Part shown: positions 8,317 to 18,075 of the stretch, piece by piece | Layout of the letters: each line of letters opens with the position of its first letter | How positions within the stretch are numbered: the first letter of the stretch is position 1 | Notes under the pieces: model-generated | Told to the model about the DNA's origin: nothing | What the model saw: only the letters and a program-made list of their open reading frames with translations | Database searches by the model: none | Made by a program: the position numbers and the translations under genes | Assembly (NCBI RefSeq): GCF_014201145.1 | Contig: NZ_JACHDP010000001.1 | Location: 1,054,001 to 1,118,000, forward strand | Length of the DNA stretch: 64,000 nt | Direction: 5' to 3' | DNA from: Micromonospora parathelypteridis | GTDB taxonomy: Bacteria > Actinomycetota > Actinomycetes > Mycobacteriales > Micromonosporaceae

Positions 8317-9378
8317 GTGGCCACCATGCACGACGTCGCCCGCCTCGCACGGGTCTCGGTCAGCACCGTCTCGTACGTGCTCACCGGCACCCGGCCGATC
8401 TCGCAGGCCACCCGCGACAAGGTGCTCGCCGCGATGGCCGAGCTCGACTACCAGCCCAACGCGATGGCCCGCGGCCTGGCCAGCCGGCGCAGCCGAATCC
8501 TCGGCCTGCTGATGCCGATGGACGAGCGGGGCCTCGGCGCCACCGAGACCGCCTTCGTGACCGGTGCCGCTGCGGCGGCCAGCGCCGCTGGCTACCACCT
8601 GGTGCTCTCGCCGGTCGGCGGTGGCGGCGACCTCGACGATCTGCGTCGGCTGGCCAGCCAGCGGATGCTCGACGGTGTCGTGCTGATGGAGGTTCAGCTG
8701 GCCGACGAACGGGTCACCGTTCTCCAGGAGGCCGGTGTGCCGCTGGTGCTGATCGGCCGCACCGGCGACACCAGCACGCTCTCGTACGTCGACATCGACT
8801 TCGACCAGACCGTCCGGGACGCCGTCGGGCACCTGGTCGGCCTCGGGCACCGGCGGATCGTGTACGTCAACCACTCGGCCGCCACCTTGGCGAGCGGCTA
8901 CGGGCCCGCGCTGCGTACCCGGGACGCCTTTGTCGCGGCGATGACCGGGCACGGCCTCGACCCGGTGATGATCCCGGCCGAGGACAGCGCCGCCGGCGGG
9001 CGGGCGGCCCTGGCCGCCGCGTTCGCGCAGGCGCCGGAGCTGACCGCCGTGCTGGCCATGAACGAGACCGCGATCTTCGGCATCCTCGGTGAGCTGACCG
9101 GCCGTGGGTTGTCGGTGCCCGACGACGTCTCTGTCGTCTCGATGGTCACCTCGACGCAGGTGGCCGAACTGGCGACCCCGGCGCTGACCGCGATGACGTC
9201 ACCCGGTTCGGCCCTCGGTCGGATCGCGATCGAGGCGCTGCTGCGCCACCTGGATGGCCCTGGCGATCAACGTCACCAGCAACTGCTGCCGTGCGCGTTG
9301 GAGATCCGGGGATCGACCGCCGCGCCACGGCGGCCGGCATTGGTCACCTCTCGTCGATCGTCGACCGACGGGGGCTGA
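8317..9378 (+). CDS. LacI family transcriptional regulator
   Basis: A 353-residue repressor. The N-terminal helix-turn-helix is 'MHDVARLARVSVSTVSYVLTG' up to its last residue, followed by the hinge 'NAMARGLASRRSRILGLLMP' and a periplasmic-binding-protein-like sugar domain ending near 'ALEIRG'. GTG 8317 follows AGAGGAGG at 8303-8310; ATG 8326 is also possible. It heads a sugar-uptake and glycosidase gene set and probably represses it until a xylosyl- or glucosyl-oligosaccharide binds. The promoter and palindrome just upstream support this. Confidence 0.9.
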   Translation: MATMHDVARLARVSVSTVSYVLTGTRPISQATRDKVLAAMAELDYQPNAMARGLASRRSRILGLLMPMDERGLGATETAFVTGAAAAASAAGYHLVLSPVGGGGDLDDLRRLASQRMLDGVVLMEVQLADERVTVLQEAGVPLVLIGRTGDTSTLSYVDIDFDQTVRDAVGHLVGLGHRRIVYVNHSAATLASGYGPALRTRDAFVAAMTGHGLDPVMIPAEDSAAGGRAALAAAFAQAPELTAVLAMNETAIFGILGELTGRGLSVPDDVSVVSMVTSTQVAELATPALTAMTSPGSALGRIAIEALLRHLDGPGDQRHQQLLPCALEIRGSTAAPRRPALVTSRRSSTDGG

Positions 9379-9389
9379 CCAGCGACAAC

Positions 9390-9423
9390 GGCCCGCCGCC
9401 GCGCGGCAACGCGACGACGGGCC
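9390..9423 (+). other. Intercistronic RNA hairpin between regulator and binding-protein genes
   Basis: GGCCCGCCGCCGCG (9390-9403) and CGCGACGACGGGCC (9410-9423) can pair around a 6-nt loop with two C-A mismatches. It lies 11 bp after the LacI stop and 40 bp before the solute-binding-protein start. No U-tract follows. It may partly terminate transcription or stabilise the downstream mRNA, allowing more binding protein than regulator. Confidence 0.5.
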
Positions 9424-9463
9424 CACTGCAGTACCGGCTAGATACTCAACGAGGAGGATAGCA

Positions 9464-10768
9464 ATGCAGCGATTCCGCCGGCTCGTCGCCGCGCTCGCCC
9501 TGGCGGCGACCGCGACGACCACCGTGGCCGCCTGCGGCGGTGGTGACAGCGGGGACGACAGCGACGCCAAGGTCCTGAAGCTCTGGCACTACGAGAGCGA
9601 AACCAGCGCCATGGGGGTCGGCTGGAACCGGGCGATCGAGATCTTCAAATCCGAGCACCCGGGCGTCGAGGTGCGCTTCGAGCGCAAGGCGTTCGAGCAG
9701 ATCCAGCAGAACGCCGGCATGATCATCAACTCGTCCGAAGGCCCGGACATCATGGAGTACAACAAGGGCAACGCGACCGCCGGCCTGCTCTCCTCCCAGG
9801 GCCTGCTCTCCGACCTGAGCGCCGAGGCCGACAAGCGCGGCTGGGCCGGCAAGCTCAGCCCCAGCCTGCAGACCACCGCGCGGTACAGCGACAAGGGCGT
9901 GATGGGCTCGGGCAAGTGGTTCGGCGTGCCGAACTACGGCGAGTACGTGACGGTCTACTACAACAAGGACCTCTTCGAGCGCAACGGCGTCAAGGTCCCC
10001 ACCACGATGGCCGACATGACCGCCGCGATGGACACCTTCGTCAGCAAGGGCATCACCCCGCTGGGCATGGCCGGCGCCGAGTACCCGGCCGGCCAGCTCT
10101 TCTACCAGCTGGCCCTGTCCAAGGCGGACCGGCAGTTCGTCGACAACTACCAGCTCTACAAGAACCCGGTGGACTTCAAGGCCGACCCGCTGAAGTACGG
10201 CGCGGCGACCTTCGCCGACTGGGTGAGCAAGGGCTACGTCGCCAAGGACTCGGCCAGCCTCAAGGCCGAGGACATGGGCACCGCGTTCATCGGCGGCAAG
10301 GTTCCGATGATCGTCTCGGGTAGCTGGTGGTACGGCCGGTTCAAGACCGAGATGAAGGCCAACTGGGACACCTTCCTCTTCCCCGGCAACACCCTGCAGG
10401 CCGGCTCCTCGGGCAACCTCTGGGTGGTCCCGGAGAACAGCAAGGCCAAGAGCCTGGCGTACGACTTCATCGACATCACCCTGCGTCCGGAGATCCAGGA
10501 CCTGATCGGCAACAACGGTGGTGTTCCGGTCGCCGCTGACGCGTCGAAGATCACTGACCCCAAGGACCGCAAGCTGATCGAGGACTTCAACACGGTCAGC
10601 AAGCAGGACGGGCTCGCCTTCTACCCGGACTGGCCGGTCCCCGGCTACTACGACGTGCTGGTGGGCGGATTCCAGGGCCTGATCAACGGCTCCAAGTCGC
10701 CCGACCAGGTCCTCGACTCGATCGCCAAGCCGTACGCGGAAGGCGTCAAGGAGATCACCGGCAAGTGA
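9464..10768 (+). CDS. Sugar ABC transporter substrate-binding lipoprotein
   Basis: A 434-residue family 1 extracellular solute-binding protein. The signal peptide 'MQRFRRLVAALALAATATTT' runs into the lipobox VAAC, so the mature protein is a membrane-anchored lipoprotein. 'LKLWHYESETSAMG' and 'GPDIMEYNKGNATAGLL' are typical of oligosaccharide binders. ATG 9464 follows GAGGAGGAT. It is the first transport gene after the regulator and delivers substrate to the two permeases that follow. No ATPase gene is present, so a shared MsiK-like ATPase encoded elsewhere is likely, as is common for actinobacterial CUT1 transporters. Confidence 0.9.
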   Translation: MQRFRRLVAALALAATATTTVAACGGGDSGDDSDAKVLKLWHYESETSAMGVGWNRAIEIFKSEHPGVEVRFERKAFEQIQQNAGMIINSSEGPDIMEYNKGNATAGLLSSQGLLSDLSAEADKRGWAGKLSPSLQTTARYSDKGVMGSGKWFGVPNYGEYVTVYYNKDLFERNGVKVPTTMADMTAAMDTFVSKGITPLGMAGAEYPAGQLFYQLALSKADRQFVDNYQLYKNPVDFKADPLKYGAATFADWVSKGYVAKDSASLKAEDMGTAFIGGKVPMIVSGSWWYGRFKTEMKANWDTFLFPGNTLQAGSSGNLWVVPENSKAKSLAYDFIDITLRPEIQDLIGNNGGVPVAADASKITDPKDRKLIEDFNTVSKQDGLAFYPDWPVPGYYDVLVGGFQGLINGSKSPDQVLDSIAKPYAEGVKEITGK

Positions 10769-10835
10769 CACGGCGAGCGGCGGGCGCGATCGGCACGACC
10801 GACGCGCCCGCCCGCCCACCCGGGAAGGATCTTCC

Positions 10836-11804
10836 ATGGCAGTCTCCGAGACTCTCGCCGCGGCACAGCCGGCGGCGACCCCGCCCCAGCCCAGTCCCGG
10901 CCGCAGACGGCGCGGCCGCAACGCGGCGTACTGGCTCTACCTGCTCCCCGGAGCGGTGCTCTTCATCCTGGTCATCGGCGCACCGCTGGTCGGCACCCTC
11001 TACCTGTCGCTGACCAAGTGGTCCGGCATCGGCGACCCCAGGTGGGTCGGCCTGGACAACTACCAGCAGTTGCTGCACGACGACGTGTTCTGGGCGTCGT
11101 TCCGCAATACCGTCTGGATGCTCGTCGCGATGGTGGTGGTGCCGACCCTGCTCGGGCTGCTGCTCGCCGCGGTGCTCTTCGACGTCATCGGCCGCCGGTT
11201 CAAGCCCCGCACCGCCGCCGCGCTGCGGGCCGCGTTCTACCTTCCGCAGGTGCTGCCCGTCGTGGTCGCCGGCATCGTCTGGGGCTGGATCCTGCGCCCC
11301 GACGGCGCGTTCAACAGCCTGCTCGACGCGGTGGGTCTCGGCGCGCTACGCCACGACTGGCTCGGCGATCCGGACACTGCCCTGCCGGCCGTGATGGCGG
11401 TGATGATCTGGGTGCAGATCGGCTACCCGGTGGTCGTCTTCATGGCGGCGCTGCAGCGGGTCGACCCCGAGTTGTACGAGGCGGCCGAGGTCGACGGCGC
11501 GAACTGGGTCCACCGGTTCCGGGCGATCACTCTCCCGCAGATCCGGCCGGAAACCTTCGTGGTGGCCCTGACCTGCACCATCGCCGCGCTGAAGGTGTTC
11601 GGACCGATCTTCGCCCTGACCCGGGGCGGCCCGGAGAACGCCACCAACGTGCCGTCGTACTTCGCGTACTACACGTTCTTCAAGAAGCTGCAGGTCGGCT
11701 ACGGCTCCGCGATCTCCACGGTGCTGACACTGATCATCGTTGTGGTGGCCGTGGTCTTCATCTGGATGCAGGCTCGCAGCGAGCGCCGGGACCGGGGGAT
11801 CTGA
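10836..11804 (+). CDS. Sugar ABC transporter permease, MalF type
   Basis: A 322-residue permease with about six membrane spans, starting 'AYWLYLLPGAVLFILVIGAP'. The EAA loop 'ELYEAAEVDGANWVHRFRAI' contacts the ATPase. ATG 10836 is preceded by GGGAAGGAT. It lies 67 bp after the binding-protein gene, and the next permease starts one base after its stop. It belongs to the CUT1 class, consistent with oligosaccharide import. Confidence 0.9.
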   Translation: MAVSETLAAAQPAATPPQPSPGRRRRGRNAAYWLYLLPGAVLFILVIGAPLVGTLYLSLTKWSGIGDPRWVGLDNYQQLLHDDVFWASFRNTVWMLVAMVVVPTLLGLLLAAVLFDVIGRRFKPRTAAALRAAFYLPQVLPVVVAGIVWGWILRPDGAFNSLLDAVGLGALRHDWLGDPDTALPAVMAVMIWVQIGYPVVVFMAALQRVDPELYEAAEVDGANWVHRFRAITLPQIRPETFVVALTCTIAALKVFGPIFALTRGGPENATNVPSYFAYYTFFKKLQVGYGSAISTVLTLIIVVVAVVFIWMQARSERRDRGI

Positions 11805-11805
11805 C

Positions 11806-12693
11806 ATGGTTGTCACGCTCACACCGAGCAGCGCACCGGTGGCGCCACCCAAGCCCGTTCGCGATCGGCACCACCGCGGCGTCAGCCGCTGGGTGGTGCT
11901 CGCCCTGGTCGTCCTCGGCGCGCTGATCATGCTGGTGCCGTTCGCGTTCATGCTGCTCAACGCGTTCAAGTCGCCCAGCGACTACTCGTCGGCCGGCCCG
12001 CTGAGCTGGCCGACGGAGTTCTACACCAAGGGTCTGCGGACGTACTGGACCGAGGTGAACTTCCCGCTCAAGCTCTGGAACTCGGCGCTCATCGCCGGTT
12101 CGGTGGCTGTCCTCGGCGTCGCGGTGTCGTTGCTCAACGCGTACGCCCTGGGCATCGGCCGGGTCCGCGGGCGGCTCTGGATCGTCGGTCTGTTCCTGCT
12201 GGCCAACATGCTGCCGCAGGAGGCGCTGATCTACCCGCTGTACTACGTGGCGAAACAGGTCGGTCTCTACAACACCCAGCTCTCGGTGATCATCATCTTC
12301 ACCGTGATCCAGAGCGCGTTCGGCACCTACCTGCTCGCCTCGGTGATGGGCACGTTCCCGCGCTCGCTGCTCGAGGCCGCGGCGCTGGACGGCGCCGGCA
12401 AGTGGACGGTGCTGTGGCGGGTGGTCTTCCCGAACCTGCGGCCCACCCTCGCGGTACTGCTCATCTTCTTCTTCATCTGGACCTGGAACGAGTTCCTCAT
12501 CCCGCTGGTCATGCTGATCGACAACCAGACGCAGACCATTCCGGTCGCGCTGGCGTCGCTGCAGGGCGACCGGCTGATGGACGCTCCGACCACCAACGCC
12601 GGCGCGCTGATCAGTCTGGTGCCGGCCATCCTCTTCTTCCTCATCTTCCAGCGCACCCTGGCGCGCGGCATCACGGCAGGAGCCGAGAAGTGA
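11806..12693 (+). CDS. Sugar ABC transporter permease, MalG type
   Basis: A 295-residue partner permease. The first span is 'WVVLALVVLGALIMLVPFAF', followed by 'MLLNAFKSPSDY' and the EAA loop 'SLLEAAALDGAGKWTVLWRV'. The start ATG 11806 follows the MalF stop directly. The stop overlaps the GTG of the xylosidase gene (GTGA at 12690-12693), so import and hydrolysis genes are coupled. Confidence 0.9.
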   Translation: MVVTLTPSSAPVAPPKPVRDRHHRGVSRWVVLALVVLGALIMLVPFAFMLLNAFKSPSDYSSAGPLSWPTEFYTKGLRTYWTEVNFPLKLWNSALIAGSVAVLGVAVSLLNAYALGIGRVRGRLWIVGLFLLANMLPQEALIYPLYYVAKQVGLYNTQLSVIIIFTVIQSAFGTYLLASVMGTFPRSLLEAAALDGAGKWTVLWRVVFPNLRPTLAVLLIFFFIWTWNEFLIPLVMLIDNQTQTIPVALASLQGDRLMDAPTTNAGALISLVPAILFFLIFQRTLARGITAGAEK

Positions 12694-14921
12694 AGTTCAC
12701 CGACGGGTACTGGCAGCTGCGCCCCGGCGTCAGCGTCCTGCGCCCCGGCATCGTGGAATCGGTCGAGCCGGACGATCGCGGCTTCACCGTCTTCGCGCCG
12801 ACCGGTCAGATCACCGGACGTGGCGACACCCTCAACCGGCCCCTCGTCACCGTCCGGTTCTTCTCCCCCGCCCCCGGCGTCATCGGGGTGACCATCGCCC
12901 ACCACACCGGCGGGCTGCCCCGCGAGCCGCACTTCGGGCTGAACACCGACGAGACGCACCCGGTCACCGTCGACGTCACCGGGATCAGCGCGACGCTGAC
13001 CACCGGTGAGCTGACCGCGCGGGTCGCGCTCGTCGACGGGTGGCGGGTCGACTTCCTGCACGGCGACCGGTTGGTCACCGCGTCCACCGAGCGCAGCATC
13101 GGCGTCGTCACCGACGCCGAGGGCCGCCCGCACGTGCACGAGCGGCTCGCCCTCGGTGTCGGTGAGACGGTGTACGGGTTGGGCGAGCGCTTCGGCCCGT
13201 TCGTCAAGAACGGGCAGACGGTCGACATCTGGAACGCCGACGGCGGCACTGCCAGCGAGCAGGCGTACAAGAACGTGCCGTTCTACCTGAGCAGCGCCGG
13301 CTACGGGGTGTTCGTGGACCACCCGGAGCACGTGTCGTTCGAGGTCGGCTCCGAGGTCGTCACACAGACCCAGTTCAGCGTCGAGGGACAGTCGCTCACC
13401 TACTACGTCATCGACGGGCCCAACCCGAAGGACGTGCTGCGCCGCTACACCGCGCTCACCGGCCGGCCGGCCCGGATCCCCGCCTGGTCGTACGGGCTGT
13501 GGCTGTCCACCTCGTTCACCACCTCGTACGACGAGAAGACGGTGACCGAGTTCGTCGACGGGATGGCCGAGCGCGGGCTGCCGCTGTCGGTGTTCCACTT
13601 CGACTGCTTCTGGATGCGTCAGTTCCACTGGGTCGACTTCGTCTGGGACCCGGCGACCTTCCCCGACCCGGAGGGGATGCTGCGCCGGCTGCACGAGCGT
13701 GACCTGAAGGTGTGCGTCTGGATCAACCCGTACATCGCCCAGCGCTCGTACCTGTTCGAGGAGGGCCGCGAGGCCGGCTACCTGGTTCGCAACCCGGACG
13801 GGTCGGTCTGGCAGTGGGACAAGTGGCAGGCCGGCATGGCGCTTGTCGACTTCACCAACCCGGATGCGGTCCGCTGGTTCACCGGCAAGCTCAAGGCGCT
13901 GCTCGACATGGGCGTCGACTGCTTCAAGACCGACTTCGGTGAGCGCATCCCGACCGACGTGGTGTGGCACGACGGCTCGGACCCGCAGCGGATGCACAAC
14001 TACTACTCCTACCTCTACAACAAGGCCGTCTTCGAGTTGCTGGAGGCGGAACGCGGGAAGGGCGAGGCGGTGCTGTTCGCCCGCTCGGCCACCGCCGGTG
14101 GGCAGCAGTTCCCGGTGCACTGGGGCGGCGACTGCGAGTCGACGTTCGTCGCGATGGCCGAGTCGCTGCGCGGCGGGTTGTCCCTGGCCGCGTCCGGCTT
14201 CGGCTACTGGAGCCACGACATCGGCGGCTTCGAGGGCACCCCCGATCCGGCCGTGTTCAAGCGGTGGGTCGCCTTCGGGTTGCTCTCGTCGCACTCCCGG
14301 CTGCACGGTTCCGGCTCGTACCGGGTGCCGTGGGCATTCGACGACGAGGCCGTCGACGTGCTGCGGCACTTCACCCAGCTCAAGCTCGGCCTGATGCCGT
14401 ATCTCGCGGCCGCCGCGCAGGAGGCGCACCGCGACGGTACGCCGGTGATGCGGCCGATGTTCCTGGAGTTCCCGGACGACCCGGCCACGGCGTACCTGGA
14501 CCGGCAGTACATGCTCGGCCCCGACGTGCTGGTCGCTCCGGTGCTCAGCGCCGACGGCGACGTCACCTACTACGTGCCCGCCGGCACCTGGACGCACCTG
14601 GTCACCGGCGCGCAGGTCACCGGCCCGGCGTGGGTCACCGAGAAGCACGGGTTCGACAGCCTGCCGGTGCTGGCACGGCCCGGCGCGGTCATCCCGTTCG
14701 GCTCCCGCAACGACCGACCGGACTACGAGTGGGCCGACGATGTGCGGCTGCGGCTGTACGCACCGGCCGAGGGGCAGCGGACCCGGGTACGGGTACCGTC
14801 ACCCGGGGACGGGCCGGGCGTCGAGTTCGACGTGCGCTACGAGGATGGGACTGCCAGCGCCGAACTGGTCGCTGGCACCTCGACGGGCCACATCTGCGAG
14901 ATCCAGGGGATTGAACGATGA
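12690..14921 (+). CDS. yicI: GH31 alpha-xylosidase, YicI type
   Basis: A 743-residue glycoside hydrolase. '[20 protein letters not shown]' carries the catalytic nucleophile Asp415, and '[11 protein letters not shown]' the acid/base Asp481. Both lie within one residue of the E. coli YicI positions 416 and 482. '[20 protein letters not shown]' is also YicI-like. The family cleaves non-reducing alpha-xylosyl residues, such as isoprimeverose units of xyloglucan. There is no signal peptide, so it acts in the cytoplasm on imported oligosaccharides. The start GTG 12690 overlaps the permease stop, and the end overlaps the next gene by ATGA. A different alpha-glucosidase specificity cannot be excluded. 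Confidence 0.88.
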   Translation: MKFTDGYWQLRPGVSVLRPGIVESVEPDDRGFTVFAPTGQITGRGDTLNRPLVTVRFFSPAPGVIGVTIAHHTGGLPREPHFGLNTDETHPVTVDVTGISATLTTGELTARVALVDGWRVDFLHGDRLVTASTERSIGVVTDAEGRPHVHERLALGVGETVYGLGERFGPFVKNGQTVDIWNADGGTASEQAYKNVPFYLSSAGYGVFVDHPEHVSFEVGSEVVTQTQFSVEGQSLTYYVIDGPNPKDVLRRYTALTGRPARIPAWSYGLWLSTSFTTSYDEKTVTEFVDGMAERGLPLSVFHFDCFWMRQFHWVDFVWDPATFPDPEGMLRRLHERDLKVCVWINPYIAQRSYLFEEGREAGYLVRNPDGSVWQWDKWQAGMALVDFTNPDAVRWFTGKLKALLDMGVDCFKTDFGERIPTDVVWHDGSDPQRMHNYYSYLYNKAVFELLEAERGKGEAVLFARSATAGGQQFPVHWGGDCESTFVAMAESLRGGLSLAASGFGYWSHDIGGFEGTPDPAVFKRWVAFGLLSSHSRLHGSGSYRVPWAFDDEAVDVLRHFTQLKLGLMPYLAAAAQEAHRDGTPVMRPMFLEFPDDPATAYLDRQYMLGPDVLVAPVLSADGDVTYYVPAGTWTHLVTGAQVTGPAWVTEKHGFDSLPVLARPGAVIPFGSRNDRPDYEWADDVRLRLYAPAEGQRTRVRVPSPGDGPGVEFDVRYEDGTASAELVAGTSTGHICEIQGIER

Positions 14922-16315
14922 CGCAACACCACTTCCCGGAAAGCTTCGTCTGGGGGTCGGCGACGGCCTCGTACCAGATCGAGGGCGCGGTCACCGAGGA
15001 CGGGCGCGGACCGTCCATCTGGGACACCTACAGTCACACGCCCGGGCGGACGCTGAACGGCGACACCGGCGACGTGGCCGCCGACCACTACCACCGGTGG
15101 GCTGACGACCTCGGGCACATCACCGACCTCGGGCTCAGCGCGTACCGATTCTCGATCTCCTGGCCGCGGGTGCAGCCGGGCGGCTCGGGTCGGTTCAACC
15201 AGGCTGGCATCGACTTCTACTCGCGGCTGGTGGACGGGCTGCTGGAGCGGGGCGTCCGCCCGGTGGCCACCATGTACCACTGGGACCTGCCGCAGGAGTT
15301 GGAGGACGCCGGCGGCTGGGCGGTGCGGGAGACCGCGCTGCGCTTCCAGGAGTACGCGGCGGGCATCGTTGGTGCGCTGGGCGACCGGGTGCACACCTGG
15401 ACGACGCTCAACGAGCCGTGGTGCTCGGCGTACCTGGGCTACGCCTCCGGTGTGCACGCGCCGGGTCGGACGGAGCCGGCGGCGGCGCTGGCCGCGGTGC
15501 ACCACCTCAACCTCGCGCACGGGCTGGCCGGCCGGGTGGTCCGGGAGTTGGCCCCGACCGCCGAACTGTCGGTGACGCTGAACCTGCACGTGATCCGGGG
15601 CGCGTCCGACTCGGCTGCGGACCAGGACGCGGTACGCCGCATCGACGCGTTGGCCAACCGCGCGTTCCTCGGCCCGATGCTGGACGGGGCGTACCCGGCC
15701 GACCTGCTGGCCGACACCGCATCCGTCACCGACTGGTCGTTCGTCCGCGAGGGCGACGAGAAGCTGATCGCGGTGCCGCTGGACGTGCTCGGGGTCAACT
15801 ACTACTCGAGCACCCTGGTCCGAGCCTGGGACGGGGTGTCGGCCCGCTCCGACGCCGACGGGCACGGCGCTTCGACCTCGACGCCGTGGGTCGCCGCCGA
15901 CAACGTCGACTTCCTGCCGCAGCCCGGCCCGTACACGGCGATGGGTTGGAACATCGACCCGCCGGCCCTGACCGAGCTGCTGCTGCGCCTGCGGCACGAG
16001 TACCCGAGCCAGCCGATGATGATCACCGAGAACGGCGCGGCGTTCGACGACGTGGTGTCCGCCGACGGCCAGATCCACGACGACCGGCGGATCGACTACC
16101 TGCGCCGGCACATCGGCGCGGTGGCCGACGCCCGGGCGCAAGGCGCCGACGTCCGCGGCTACTTCGTCTGGTCGCTGCTGGACAACTTCGAGTGGGGCTA
16201 CGGCTACGACCGCCGCTTCGGGATCATCCGCGTCGACTACGACACCCAGGTACGCACCTGGAAGGACAGCGCCCACTGGTACCAGCGGCTCGCCGCGACC
16301 GGCCGTCTCGACTGA
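14918..16315 (+). CDS. GH1 beta-glucosidase
   Basis: A 465-residue family 1 glycosidase. '[16 protein letters not shown]' and '[10 protein letters not shown]' mark the N-terminus. 'TLNEPWC' carries acid/base Glu166, and 'MITENGAAF' nucleophile Glu371. The length is normal and there is no signal peptide. ATG 14918 overlaps the xylosidase stop. Together with the alpha-xylosidase it could strip xylosyl and then glucosyl residues from imported xyloglucan oligosaccharides, releasing xylose and glucose in the cytoplasm. Confidence 0.92.
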   Translation: MTQHHFPESFVWGSATASYQIEGAVTEDGRGPSIWDTYSHTPGRTLNGDTGDVAADHYHRWADDLGHITDLGLSAYRFSISWPRVQPGGSGRFNQAGIDFYSRLVDGLLERGVRPVATMYHWDLPQELEDAGGWAVRETALRFQEYAAGIVGALGDRVHTWTTLNEPWCSAYLGYASGVHAPGRTEPAAALAAVHHLNLAHGLAGRVVRELAPTAELSVTLNLHVIRGASDSAADQDAVRRIDALANRAFLGPMLDGAYPADLLADTASVTDWSFVREGDEKLIAVPLDVLGVNYYSSTLVRAWDGVSARSDADGHGASTSTPWVAADNVDFLPQPGPYTAMGWNIDPPALTELLLRLRHEYPSQPMMITENGAAFDDVVSADGQIHDDRRIDYLRRHIGAVADARAQGADVRGYFVWSLLDNFEWGYGYDRRFGIIRVDYDTQVRTWKDSAHWYQRLAATGRLD

Positions 16316-16390
16316 CGCCTCCCGCACGATGTCACTTTCCGTGGGTACGGCGTCATGGCGCCACGACGGCTCGGCCTGCAGACTCAGGGC

Positions 16391-17347
16391 ATGGTTGAGC
16401 ACGTCACCGTCGTCGCCTTCCCCGGCGTGCAGTCCCTCGACATCGCCGGGCCGTGGGAGGTCCTGACCGGGGCGAACCGGCATCGGGCAGCACGTGGTGA
16501 GCAACCCGCGTACGACCTGAGGCTGGCGGGCGCGGAGGAGAAGGTGGCGTCCGAGAGCGGCCTCGTCATGGTGGCCGACGCGCTCGGGGAGCCCGTCCAG
16601 GCCGGCACCCTCGTCGTCCCCGGCGGCCGTACTGCGGCCGCCGGGGACGAGCACGCCGACCTCGTCGCCTGGTTGCGGGAGTGCCGCCCCACCCGGCTGT
16701 TGTCGATCTGTTCCGGAGCGTTCCTGTGCGCACGGGCGGGGTTGCTCAGCGGTCGCCGGGTGGCCACCCACTGGTCTGTGTCCAGGGACCTCGGCCGCCG
16801 ATTCTCCGACCTCACCGTCGACCACGACGCCCTCTACGTGCACGACGGCCCGGTATGGACGTCGGGTGGTGTCACGGCAGGAATCGACCTGGCACTGGCT
16901 GTCGTGGCGGCCGACCACGGAGCGCCAGTCGCCCAGGAGATCGCCCGCTGGCTCGTGATGTTCCTGCATCGCCCCGGACAGCAGGCCCAGTTCTCCGGCC
17001 CGGTGTGGTTGGAACGCGCCACCGAGAAGCGGGTAGCCGCCGTTCAGCGCGCCATCGATGCCAACCCGGCGGCGGCACACCGTGTCGATGACCTTGCCGC
17101 GCAGTTCGCCATGTCGCCTCGACACTTCCAGCGTCTCTTCGCACGTGAGACGGGACTCACCGTCGGGCGCTACCTCACCGAGCTTCGCCTGGAGACCGCC
17201 AAACGTCTCCTGGTGCAGTCCGATCTCGCCCTCGACGCGGTGGCGGCCAGGTCGGGATTCGGGTCGGCCGAGTCGCTTCGACGTGTCTTCGGTGAACGAC
17301 TCGGCACGACCCCGGGCGCGTTTCGCGCACGCTTCTCGATGCTCTGA
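16391..17347 (+). CDS. GlxA-type AraC family regulator with DJ-1/PfpI N-terminal domain
   Basis: A 318-residue regulator. The N-terminal DJ-1/PfpI-like domain spans 'VTVVAFPGVQSLDIAGPWEV' to about residue 180, with the nucleophile-elbow-like cysteine in 'LSICSGAFLCARAG'. The C-terminal AraC domain has two helix-turn-helix segments: 'VDDLAAQFAMSPRHFQRLF' and 'LDAVAARSGFGSAESLRRVF'. ATG 16391 has no good ribosome site. An in-frame start at 16355 adds 12 residues that do not look like the domain. It is followed closely by another DJ-1/PfpI gene, which is its likely target. Confidence 0.85.
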   Translation: MVEHVTVVAFPGVQSLDIAGPWEVLTGANRHRAARGEQPAYDLRLAGAEEKVASESGLVMVADALGEPVQAGTLVVPGGRTAAAGDEHADLVAWLRECRPTRLLSICSGAFLCARAGLLSGRRVATHWSVSRDLGRRFSDLTVDHDALYVHDGPVWTSGGVTAGIDLALAVVAADHGAPVAQEIARWLVMFLHRPGQQAQFSGPVWLERATEKRVAAVQRAIDANPAAAHRVDDLAAQFAMSPRHFQRLFARETGLTVGRYLTELRLETAKRLLVQSDLALDAVAARSGFGSAESLRRVFGERLGTTPGAFRARFSML

Positions 17348-17393
17348 CCGCATTCGACGGCCCATCGCTCCGAACCACCGAAAGGAACCTCTG

Positions 17394-18062
17394 GTGACCC
17401 ACGTCGTCATTCCGCTGTACGAGCGTTTCACCGCGCTGGACGTCATCGGCGTTTACCAGCCACTGGCCCTCACCCCGGGCATCGACGTGGTCCTGGTCGC
17501 CGAACGCCCCGGTCCCGTCCGGGACGACTGTGGGATGGTCTCCCTGGTGGCCGAGGCCGCGCTCGAAGACGTGGAAGCGGCCGACGTTCTCGTCGTCCCG
17601 GGAGGACCAGGGACCGTTCAGGCTCTCACCGGGCCTCTACCGGCCTGGATCAGACGGATCCACCACACGACGACCTTCACGACCTCCGTGTGCTCCGGCT
17701 CGATCCTCCTGGGAGCCGCCGGACTACTTCGGGGACGACGTGGCACCAGCCACTACCGCGCAGCACAGGAGCTGATCCGCTTCGGCGCCGAGCCGACGGA
17801 CCAGCGGGTCGTCGAAGAACCGGACGCCCGCATCATCACGGCCGCCGGCGTGTCGAGCGGCATCGACATGGGGCTGAGACTCGTCGAACTCCTCACCGAC
17901 CGGACGACCGCGGAGGCCATCCAGCTATGGATGGAGTACGACCCACAACCACCGTTCGACAGCGGCCACCCGTCCCGCGCGACCCCCGAGGTGATCGCCC
18001 GAGCGGCCGCGTACGACAGCGCGGCCAGGATGGCGCACGCGGGGCCGCCTCCGCCCCGGTGA
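17394..18062 (+). CDS. DJ-1/PfpI family protein (isonitrile hydratase-like)
   Basis: A 222-residue single-domain protein. It opens 'MTHVVIPLYERFTALDVIGV', has 'VLVVPGGPGTVQAL', the nucleophile elbow 'TTSVCSGSILLGAAGLL' and 'GVSSGIDMGLRLV'. The Cys and its surrounding pattern match the isonitrile hydratase/GATase1-like group. GTG 17394 follows AAAGGA. It is probably co-transcribed with the GlxA-type regulator 46 bp upstream. The substrate is unknown. Confidence 0.8.
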   Translation: MTHVVIPLYERFTALDVIGVYQPLALTPGIDVVLVAERPGPVRDDCGMVSLVAEAALEDVEAADVLVVPGGPGTVQALTGPLPAWIRRIHHTTTFTTSVCSGSILLGAAGLLRGRRGTSHYRAAQELIRFGAEPTDQRVVEEPDARIITAAGVSSGIDMGLRLVELLTDRTTAEAIQLWMEYDPQPPFDSGHPSRATPEVIARAAAYDSAARMAHAGPPPPR

Positions 18063-18075
18063 ACTTCGCGGTGTG

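Noticed and set aside
12327..14648. Long minus-strand open frame (over 700 codons) opposite the xylosidase and permease genes
   Set aside because: It is antisense to well-supported GH31 and MalG genes, has low-complexity His/Arg/Val-rich composition and no motifs. GC-rich codon bias keeps antisense frames open.
14837..17446. Minus-strand open frame of about 869 codons over the GH1 and GlxA genes
   Set aside because: It is a shadow frame. Both plus-strand genes have intact catalytic or DNA-binding motifs.
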